This document shows positions 26,301-38,300 of a stretch of 64,000 nt of DNA, one piece after another. The position numbers and the translations under genes were made by a program. Position 1 is the first letter of the stretch. Every line of letters starts with the position of its first letter. The DNA lies in assembly GCA_964023205.1 (NCBI GenBank), contig OZ026842.1, positions 11,563,407-11,627,406 on the forward strand. Reading direction: 5' to 3'. This DNA comes from Lutraria lutraria. Its lineage: Eukaryota > Mollusca > Bivalvia > Venerida > Mactridae. The notes below the pieces were generated by a model that had not been told where the DNA came from, made no database searches, and saw nothing but the letters and a program-made list of their open reading frames with translations.

Positions 26301-29300
26301 TTCAACGAAACTTCACAGAAGTAATAAGTATTTAGCCTAGTTGTACATGCTTAAATCATTTTTCATTTGGATTGATTTTCACTGAGTTATAGCCCTTTGT
26401 TTTTTTCTACAGTATATACAATAGGCAAATTTTGTCCTGACTATTTCTCATTGACTACTGCCAGGAATTCTATAAAACTTCTCAGAAGTGATAAGTAGTT
26501 AGCCTTGTTGTGAATGCATTAAGCTTGTCTTGGTTGGTTAAATTTTCACTGAGTTATGGCCCTTTGTTGTTTTTTATACAGTGTATATACAATATCTCAG
26601 TAACTACTCATAGGAATTCAATGAAACTTCACAGAAGTTATAAACAGTTAGCCAAGTTGTGCATGCAATTACCAGGTTTTGTTTGGATTAATTTTCACTG
26701 AGTTATGGCCCTTTGTTTTATACAATTAGGTAAATTTTGCCCGTACCATTTCTCAGCATCTACATGCAGGAATTCAGTGAAACTTCTTAGAAGTGATAAG
26801 TAGTTTGCCAAGTTGTGCATGTCCACAATAGGTTTTGTCCAAGTAAATTTTAATGAGTTATGGCCCTTTGTTATGTTTTATATAATGTATATTTAGAAAC
26901 TGGTCAGGATATATCTTAGCAACAATTTGCAGGTATTAAAAAATGAAAATGCATTATATTTCCCTCTGTAAAATGTAACAACTGTGTCAAGGCCGCATCT
27001 GGGGGTATTCATCACCTTTAGTGATAGTTCTAGTTTCATTTATTTTTGGAGAACTCAATTTTAGTGAGCAGCCCTGAAATCACCATAGCTGTTGAATGGG
27101 CCGTTTTAAACATCAGAAAGAATAAAAGAACTGATATAATCTCCTTATTTGTAATTGGTTGGGTGTAAAATCAGTGTAGATTTTTATCCAGATTTGCATG
27201 CATCTGACTTATTACAGACATTATTGTTCTTATTATAGTTGGTTAGTACTAGACTTGTTCCACAAATGGTAAAATACTACATTTATCCCATTTCAGTTCT
27301 AAAATAAGACATGGCAACATGAGACAAGGACCGAATAAAGTTTACTCGTTTTAATATTGCAAAATCAGGCCCATCGATAATATTTTGTCTTAGAACGATA
27401 TTACGGCCATGCATTTAAGCATAACAAAATTACCAATTACACAAGAACTTCCCAGTCAATTATATATCAGACTGCGCTACAAACAATATTGGCTACATAT
27501 CGACTTCAACAAATAAGTACAATAATTACTTTAAAGTTTTGCAGGCATTAGTCTGTGCATATAGTTATTCTAAATGATTGATTTCCTGATGGAAAAAATG
27601 GCTACCAGACAAAATTCAGCAGGTTAGAATCTGCAGACATAATATTTTTGCAATATAATATAATTATTATGCAATTTTCTAGTTTTTTTTCATGTGTACA
27701 GTGTGCTCATATTTTGATTGCCGTTATTTTGTAGGGGTCATGTTTTATCTATTTGTAACAGTTAATGAAGAGCTATTGCCTTTGAATGATGAGATCTTGT
27801 AGGGGCCATGTTTGATTTCAAGTTAATGGCCCTCAAAAATTAATAATTTGTAGGGGTCATGTTTGATTATGAGTTATGGCCCTTGAATAAGTTGAAATTG
27901 CTGTGCTACTATGTAACATAGCTGTTATTGCTTTCAGAAGAGTAAAACAAGCAGGACTGGTCATGACTTTGCTACATTTACAAAAGGGATCATTGCCCCC
28001 CCCCCTCCCCTGTTTCTTTAGGGTAATGAATCTGCTTCTTTGACACAGCAGTTATAGATGTTTCTTTTTTTTTTCAGATCACAGCTTGCACAAGTGTTCA
28101 ATGTAATACAAGAAGTGAATGTATTAGATAGCAATGATCCAGTCAATCTAACTCTTCTTGGACGTCCTGACCTCAATGTGACCTTCACAAAATTACACTG
28201 TTGGAGACTTACACAGTTTGACAAGGCAGTCTTCTTGGATGCAGATACTCTAGTAAGATCTTCTTATTTCTAAGGATTTGTATTGGTTCTCAGACTTCAT
28301 GAAAGGCAAAAAATTCTGCCGGACATTCAGTCTGTCAAGCTTGAAGATTCTGTCGGACCGAAAGGAAATTTGTCGGACCGAAAAAAGTGAACAAGTGTAA
28401 ATGTGTATACCTTAGGTAAATAAGTCACCTGACACCTGGTCTGATGAGATGAGATTCTTTATCTGACCAACACACAATCTATCGGACAAGTCCGTCGGGC
28501 CGGCGCCTTTTGCAAAGTCCGAGTTCTTAGGACTTCCTTCTTACTATATGACAAGCAACTATTAGTAACACACCTTCTCCACAGCAGTACAGTTGTACAT
28601 TATGTATATACCAAGACACTATCATAGATAATATCATGATTTACCATACCTATGGCCTAGATCTACCTGAGAAAAAACATTACCAAAGTATAATGTCAGC
28701 AATTCTGATGATGCATTTTGCAGACAGTACTGATTTCATGAACATTCAAACCTGAGCTAACATTCGCCTGTGAACTAAGTTCATCATGTGAACAGTACTG
28801 AACAGGAAATCATTTAGTAATTTATGCTAAGTAGCTCAGCTGTTTTCGACGAATAAGTCGAGCTATTGTGATCACTGCATTGTCTGCTGCATCTGTAGTG
28901 TCTGCGTCTGTGTAAAAACCTGAATGTTGCTCATAACTTAGAAACTAGAAGAGGTTGCAACATGAAACTTCATGGGTGGATAGATCTCACTGAGGCGGTG
29001 AACTGGCAAGCTTTAGCACCGTTTGCAGTGCTCTTGTACATAATCAATGTTCGAACTAATTTTTTTAGAGCCCGAACTATATGTGGACTGTTGAAAATCA
29101 ACAATTTGTAACTAGCCCGAATACACAATTTTTAGAAAATTCACTAGCCCGATAGGAAATTTACTGGCTGTGGGCTAGTGGGTTAGCGTGAAGACTGCAA
29201 TCATAATGTAGTATCTCATTACAAACATAAAATTAAATACATGATGACACCTACTAGTCCTCAATTATTGATATATTATTCCAATTAATCACTTAATAAA

Positions 29301-32300
29301 GGCTAATTATTCTGTAAGTCCATATTAGGTGTTCTTTCCCTAAGTGGCAATTGTTCATAGGTTTGACTATATATGGTGTTTATATTCCAGGAAACTCCTT
29401 AATAATGTACTAGTCCAGACTATAAATAGGCCATTGTTTGAATAATTTACTTCTAGCTTAAATACACAATCTTTAGAAAGTTTGTTAGCCAGATTGAAAA
29501 TTAACCAGCTTTGAGCTAGTGAGTTAGCATGAAGTCTAGATTAGATGTGATACATGTCTGATCTACTTTATACAGCTATATCTCTATGTCGTAGTGGGTT
29601 AATGCTCGAGTGGCTTTAGTTTTGTTGTGTTTTTCATTACTTCACTGTATTACAAATTACAATATGTGTTGCAATATGGATTGACAATTACAACACAGTG
29701 CAACCTCTCCAGAGCGGCCCTCTCTTGAGCAACAACCTTCATTCAACAGCATGATTTTTCCCCACTGTTCCATTTTAAAGGGGCGTACCCTACAACTGAC
29801 AAACATTCTGTGAAAGTGTAAAAATGTGTTAGATGTATATGTAAAACAATATATAATGGATAATTGCAAGAAGAACTTGGGTCATAAAATGACTAGTTTA
29901 GGTACCGGCCGCAAAAATCATAGCTATGAATAATAAATCACTTCCACCCAAAAATTGTACAACAAATTCCAAAGAGTTTCCGATCTTTTATGGAAACTAA
30001 TATTTTTTTAATTGGATGAATTTTTGGCTGAAACTTTCTTCATTGGCTTTTTTCTTTACAAGCTTCTAATTTATCATCATTTTGCCTTGATTCTAGATGT
30101 ACCAAGTTGTAGGGTGTGCCCCTTTAACTATTAATCTTTAGATCTTTAGAGCAATGACCTTTCAACAACAGCATAATTTTGCTACTCCACAGGGTGATGC
30201 TTTGGAGAGGTTGCACTGTATATATTGCAATACGGATTATGCCATATCATTGCACCCATACTCTGCTGTGCAAAATATAGTTTTATATCCTTATTTTCCT
30301 CTCTGTATTGTCTAGGTCTTACAGAATGTAGATGAATTATTTGATAGAGAAGAATTATCAGCAGCACCAGATGCTGGTTGGCCCGACTGCTTCAACTCTG
30401 GTGTGTTTGTCTTCAAACCGTCCTTAGATACATACCAATCACTTCTAGATTTTGCTACATCACAAGGCAGCTTTGATGGTACATTGCTTTTTACACAAGA
30501 TTTTCAACAAACAAATTTAAAAGCCTAGTTATTATATCCCTGCAAACAAAGTTTGAGGAGGCATAATGGAGTCACTCTGTCGGTCCGTCCGTCCTCATAC
30601 AAAATCACGTTTGTGGAGCTAACTACTTCCACATTCCCTAAGTGATTGCAATAAAACTTGTAATATGTTATTACCATGAAGTGTAGGTGTGCAAGACACA
30701 ATTTTCATACCTGATGATCCACTCATTTCTGAGTTATGTGCCCTTGAACGTAGCCATATAGTGTACTATGGCATTCTTGGTGTCAAAGCAGTGGCGGTGG
30801 GGGGTAATACTCACTTCTGTGACAAATCTCTAGTTAGATTAGGGTTGCAGTTCTGGTAAGTTCTTGTTTGACAAGTTGTGATATCAAGTTATCTTTTATC
30901 AACAGAAAACAATAAACTCTTAGAACAATATTTTGTAAGTAACCCACAACTGACCTATTGTAATTCTCCTCGTGATATTCACATTTTATTCAATGTATAT
31001 CTGCATCTAATGTTCAGGATTGGATGCATGCATACTAATTTTTTTTACAAATGTTCAACTTTTTCTTAGCACTAACTAAGCATAAGTCTATCATGATACG
31101 TTTTTATTTGTAAGAGAAGTTTGTCATTTTGTCTACGACTGCCAGGAATTCTTATCTATGAACATGATGAGGCATTTTGCATGATGCCGTTGGTGCACAT
31201 TTATTTATCTATATTAACATGTGAGAGGAAGTGAAAAAACTGCTTTAAATGGCTTCGGTTGTTTTGATTCAGCAAATACCAGTCTCATTTTCAAGGATGA
31301 AAATAATATAATTGTCATTTATCATACATTGTACTAAGTTTGTTTGCTGATTACATTGTTTCCATAGTAATATAAATGATATCACATTTCAAGGACATTA
31401 TACCATCATGTCTGATGTTATATAACTGATTCTGCTGTCTGCAAGTGTCTGAAGGAATTTTTTATTTCATGTTCTGTTTTACTTAATTCGACCACAACAA
31501 TGTCTGTGACATTTTCTATATTTTCTGTTTTTATTGTTTCTATAGTAATATAAGTACTGGAATGGTCATGATGACTTTGAGATGAGTCAAATAGATGCAC
31601 TGTTCAGAATAGCAGAAAAAAATATCGCACAATTGTAGCAATACAGTGATAATATTGATATTTAGTTTAGTTTTTCTATCATCATAAATTTATATGAAAT
31701 GGCCTTGAAAGCATTGCTGATGCAAAAACGCATTATCATATGACTGAGACAACAGTGAAACATGTGAAAAAAGTCAACTTACAGATGTTGCATAAGGCCA
31801 TAATGCACAGCTAGGATGTTATTCAGAGGTTTATTTCCATATTTGCGTCAATGAATGAACATTAAAGAGTGGTCTTCGTTCATATGATGGCCTCTTAGTC
31901 ACTTGGGGTATAATGTTGCACAACTGCTTAGAGTGGTATGGTGTCTTTACCCATCCTTAACAGTATGGGAAGGTCTCAGGTGTACACTTGGAAAGTATCC
32001 CCACCTTTTCCTAATCCAGCTGGTTAACTTCCTCTTATGTGAAATTGATCTGGTCCTGAAATTATGGGATTCAAACTTAGTGGTGAGAACAATTGATGAG
32101 TGGCAAGTTGTTGCTACCGGTAGTCTGAGACAATAACCACACAACCACCGAGGTCCCCTAATGGTGTCCTTAATTAACAGATGGTCATTTACTCAGGTTT
32201 CCTTGTAGTTGAATATACCGGGGTACATGTATTAACTTGTCTTGGCTTTCTGTACATATTTTGTCACATACCATATGCCTTCTTCATTGCAGTTGCTGGT

Positions 32301-35300
32301 ATGGTATAAAAACACCAGATCTATATTGACTGCATATCTCTGTAGAACCATGCTTGTCTCAGAAATACAATATTGTATCACTAGGTTTTGTCCTTCACTT
32401 GCCTTGAATTGATTCTGCATTTCTGTGAATTTGTGTTGTGGTTTGATAAGATCTTCCATCCAGTAGCTATCTGATGGTTGTTTTTATGATTCTGTTTTCA
32501 TTATTCAGTATATGGGACCTGGCTTTGATATACTCCTTACATTGTTGATTGAAATCAGTTGATCATCATTAATACTAATCGAATTATACAGTCAAATCTC
32601 AGCTGATGACTACCTTCAAATCAGACATCATTGTAAGAAAAGGTCAACCTTTATAAAAAATAATCACTAAATAAAGGTCAAATTTGCATGGAGGTAATAT
32701 TTTGTCTCTTCACTGGATTTTATTCACTGGTTAGATTAGTATATAGTAAGTTGTCATGGTGATCTATCTTTGGATTGTCATTAGGATTTCTGAGGTCAAG
32801 GTCACTATGGCTTGAAAAGGGATAAAAATTTCCGCTCCATGTATTCTTGAAAACCTGGTTCAGTGCCTTTGCTGCATTCGTAGCTTTGCTATGGAATGGA
32901 ACTTTTACAATGATAAAAATTATGACCATCGCAGTATGTGAAATTAAGGTTTGAAATGTGGTTTCCCGTAATGGAAATTTTAGCTGCTATTGCTTTGATT
33001 TGTTAATGAAAATTTGGTTGTCCGAACCAAAATTTTAAAATATTGGTTGTCACGGACAATAGGACAACTGCTTATTTCGCAGACTGCCATCATGGCTTTT
33101 AAAGGATGAAGACTTTAGACTTACACTTGGGTAGAACCACCAACCATTCCATAAGCTGACCGGACAATGAACTCATTTGTAAAATTTATCTGGTCCTTGA
33201 AAGATGGGATTTAAGATGTAACGGGTGACTCGCCTCCGTTGTCGCTGACTTCAAATCACTGTAATCTCTCACTGATATAGGGTGTGGGTTCGAGCTCCAC
33301 TACCGACCATGTCTCTTAGAAAGTAGGTAGTTGCTAACAGAGGATTGGAGTCTAGTACTGGTTCTTCTGAGGAACAATGCTTAGTTGAACTGTTTGCCTC
33401 AAATGACTCTGACTGTTGAAAGGGGGCGTAAAATTCTATATAAACAAATCAAATGTGAAATTTCAACCAGATGGGAGTGTTGGAAAGGGGTGTTAAACTC
33501 AAATAAACTAACAAACATCAAGCTGTAGCGACACTCACTTGCCTTGTAATGTATGCCTGTTGTTATGTAAATGTTCTATGTTCTAGGTACAATGTTCCAT
33601 TTTATTTATGTTCCATGTTTCAGGTGGTGATCAAGGTCTGTTAAACATGTATTACAGCACATGGGCTACAGATGACATATCGAAGCACTTGCCTTTTATA
33701 TACAATGTTGTATCACAGGCTTTTTACAGCTATCTTCCAGCTTTTACTCAGTGAGTATAGTTCTGTAGAGAAACAAAATGTGTATCATACAAAGGATATA
33801 ATGATCAATCTCCCAGAGATTTAGCATCACACCTGTTACCATGGTGACTGTTTTAATTCAAACAGTGAAGGAAGACCACATGTGTACGCTTGGGCACATC
33901 CATCGACCTTCTGTAAGCTTGCCGGACAGCTTCCTCATGTGTGAAATCTGTCTGGTCCTGATGGGATTTGAACACTCAGCAGTTAGGGGCTAGTGCAGGG
34001 TTTTCATTAAGAACCGATTGCCAATGAAAACCTATCAGTTAAAATTGCAAAAAAATCAGTTACAATCCCCAAATTTGAAAATAATTATTAACAATATTAT
34101 TATAAATTATCAACCCCCTTGATCCCTGGACAAATCTGCTACTTTGATTAGAAAATCTGTTGTATTGAATATTAATGAAAACCCTGCTAGTGATGGTTCG
34201 ACAGATATTGAAGCATTGCAATTTCCATTCAAATGACTGTACCTTGTATCTGTCTAATTACTTTCATTTAGAACACGTTCTTGAACAAAATATCCCCTCC
34301 CTCTGATAAGCAACAAAAAACACCCCTGCAAAAGATTGGAATATGCAATGGATTGATTCATTTCTCTTACAGATTCAAAGATAGGGTAAAAATAGTTCAT
34401 TTTATCGGTGCTGTGAAGCCTTGGCATCACACGTATGATACAAATTCTGGAACAGTAACCGTATTGCCAGGCACTGGGCATAGTCAAGAATTCCTTCAAG
34501 TTTGGTGGAATATCTTCATGAAGATGGTACAACCATCTCTCGACCCTACCTTGGTAAGAACACTTGCTGATGTAGGAGTACAGCTGCTGGTTTTGAATTA
34601 GATTCTTTTTTGTAGGAGCTTGGATAGTCTCCATTGAAGTTAAGCATTGAACAAATGTTCCCATTTTCAGTTTGTACAAATGTCTGTTGTTTATAATAAA
34701 CAGTCTATGTAATATTCAAACCGACAGATGAATGGGGCAATGAAATGAATATATCACAAAATTTTCTTTATTTTACATTCAAACATAATATGGAAACTTA
34801 GCTTTTTTGTTATTTTTTTGCTAATTTTGGTAATCTACTGTTAATATGTACCTTTTTGCAGGTAATTTCTTCTTGTTGATGAACAGCTGTTCTGTATATT
34901 AATGATATTGAAATATAAAGTCGGTGACATGTTCTGTGCATAAGTTGGGTCATCAAAATTGACAATCTAGAAATTGACAAGACCTTACGTCACAATGAAG
35001 GTCTTTTTTTAGGAACATTTGTTGAATTTTTAACTTCACTAGGGTATCTAATGCTCCTTCACAACACAATTAGAATCCTGTTTTATTAACAAAGAGTAAA
35101 TTACTAAATATCAACAATATTCTCTAGTATAAATATATCCCTAAACAACAATATTGACTGAATGCTTCCTGGTTATAATTTTGTGCATTGCGAAGCATTT
35201 CAATTTTTTTGAATGACTGAATGACCTTTAGAAAAACTAATGTGTGATTTGGCTTGCATTTTTCTAGTGTGACAATTAACAAAAGCATCTTGAGTAATAA

Positions 35301-38300
35301 AGAAATAATTTTAATACAGTACAACCTCTCTAGAGCAACAACCTCTCTGTAACAACACCTTCAAAATTACCCTAAGCTGATATTTACTATAAATTCAACC
35401 TCTGTAGAGCAACAACCTCTAAACAACAGCCAATATTTGCAGCTCCCCCAGGGTGTTGCTCTACAGACGTTGTACTGTACTCGTATTTTGAAAGACTGTA
35501 TTTATTCGATTTTAAGACTAGCATATTAAAGTCATTAATTATGGTTTGACGAAAGTTAATGAGTTTGACATACGATCGGTTCAGTCACAATTCAATCAGA
35601 AGTGTTAAATTTCTACTGTTGATCTATTGTGTTATAATTGGTTTTAAATTACCAATTAAGTTGAAGTTGTTGTCAAACTTAACTTACAATCCAGTCAGCT
35701 TAGAGACATAAAACTTAGGATATAATTGTCATAGGTGATACTTGTTCAGTTTAGTTGTTCTGTTTAGTCGGCTATTTTTTAACTGATCTGCATTATTTCC
35801 TTTGAGAATATTTGGTTGCATAAACTTCTGTACATTTATATTTCTTTTTTTTTTGGGGGGGTCTGAAATTTTGTATTCCGAGGGTTTGACTCAAAAATGA
35901 GATCACCAATCAACTTAAACTGTTATTGATATTTTTTTACCAAACCCCAAGGCATAGGAAATTTTGATTTAGTTACAATTTATATTTTACTCTTAATTCT
36001 CTATCAAGTATTATCTATAAAATCACTTAGTCATGTACCTTTTGCTGCTTAAAATTTTTATTTTCATTTTGAAATTTTGAGATATTTTTGCTTTATTTTA
36101 ATCATTGAAATTCAATATAAAAGTTAAATGTATTTAATTCTCTGCGTAAACTTGTGTGACCTCTATGTATGTTGTCCATCAGTTGATCGTCAGCTCTAAA
36201 GTCAAATATTCTTAAGAACAATTTATCAACTGATCATACCTAACGAATGATGATTCTGTGGTTGATCAATTTCTTTATAATGCTTTTTCGATTTGTAAAA
36301 GTGCTATAACTATGAAGGGCCAAACCAAGTTTCCATATATGATTGGTCTGTAAAAAACACAGATAAGATTTCAAATTAATTTAAATTTGAATGTTCCTCA
36401 TTTGGCCCTCTCATTTGATCATCAAATTATTCTGATTGGATAAAAACATAACTGAGTGTTGGTAATTTCCACGTATGTATAATATACCAGTCCAGTCTTA
36501 GCCAGGTGAGCGTAGACATTTATTACAATGTTTGTTTCCTTCTATTATTGCTGCCCATAGAGGAAGGAAAAAACTCTCTTACCGACTGTGGTCGTCTCAC
36601 ATCCTTGTTCTGTCAGAAAAACTTACGTATACGTACCAAAGTCGAATATGAAAATGAACGTAGTTCAAAAAGAGGCTCCGTGGTCCTGGTCGAAGGGTCC
36701 GTGGTACTCATTCATGCACTCGCCCGTACAGTACTGTAAAATGGCCTATCAAAGTTTTTGTAGATGCTGGCATAATAAACCAAATCAAATGTGCAAGGTA
36801 TCTCTAAATGTGATGCTAAGTATTCATTTCGAGCTTTTGTTGTTGTTTCTGTCAAAATTTCTGTTCATTTGTCTTTAATGTGTCCACACTATATCAGTTT
36901 CTGTCTTCAGTAAAAGGAAATGATTATACTAGAAAAAGTCACAATTTTGGTCATTACATTATCAAAAAATCAATTTTCAATACAGAAAAAAAGCAAGAAA
37001 ATGATTGCACCAACATTGCTTGAAGTTACATAAAGTCTGAATGAGCACTTTTATATGCCTCCATATCGATAGATCAGGGGTGTATTGTCTTTGGCCTGTT
37101 TGTCTGTCTGTTTGTACCAAACTTTAACCAAAACGCTTCCACCTACAGTGATCAAACTTTGTATGTTGGTTAATATTGGCAACTTCTAAGGACCTGTGCA
37201 TTTTATGGTCAGTTGGGACCTGCCTCCATGGTCGAGTGGTTGATGAACCTCTCACTGATTGTGGGTTTTTATAAAGCCCAGCTACCAACCATGTCTCTTT
37301 ATGTGAGAAAGTAGGCAGTGCTTATGAAGGATGGGAGTTTAGTACTGGTTCTTCCCAGCAATGATGATTAGTTGAACTGTCTGCCTCATATGACTCTGAC
37401 TGTTGAAAAGGGACATAAAACTTGATATAAAAAAAAAAATATCTAGTTTACAGATATCCCTGATATTTCTGGTAGGCTATTTAGAAATTCTTGTCTATAA
37501 TTCAGTTAGATTAAAGCCTTAAGATATAATGTCTGGCAAAATTCTATCTGTGATATAAATAGTCTGTAAATTGTTGTATTTTTATAGATAATTCTATACT
37601 AGTTATTAATGAGATCTGATTAGCTTAGGACATCCTTAAAAAAGTTTGTTTGCGGGAACCCTACCAAGAGAATTTTCAGTGGGTAAGAAGGAAATATTTT
37701 TTTACCTTTCGATTTAAATTGAACCCAAAATACATGTCAGAATGTTATTTTTTATTAAAAAAGAAATTTACTAAAGAGAAAAAAAATAATTTGGTTGTGC
37801 AGTTTTTGGTGAGTAGGTAGCGTTACCCGAAACAAAATATTTTTTAGCATAGTCCACCACATAGTTACTTTATATTTTTGTTAACTTATTTCGTAGTTAA
37901 AGAGTTAGATTGTCCATATTTTACACTAGCTGCCACTCTCTGATTTTTGTTTCTGCACACATTTTTCAGTACTCTCTTTTTGTTGTCACCTTTGTGGTAA
38001 TTAATAGTAAAATATGCTTATTTGACGTATTTTCATATCTGTCAGTTACTATTTTTCAAGCTCTTTTTAGCAAGATACATGTATGGCTTGTATTCAATTA
38101 CCGTAGATCATTTTGCAGTAAGTTAATTTTGAATGATACCTTTTAAATGTAGTCTGCATTTGGATATAGCATTTGTGTTCAAATTTACTCAAGCGCCTCT
38201 CCACTGAAGGCATTGATTGTTAGGATTATTCTTAAGATCAGCCGTGAAAACACTGCACTGAAGGTGTGTAACTACAACGTTAACAGCCTTGTGCTACAAT

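Noticed and set aside
34254..34679. Minus-strand open frame of 141 codons
   Set aside because: It overlaps glycogenin exon 6 on the opposite strand; the plus-strand exon is clearly the real one.
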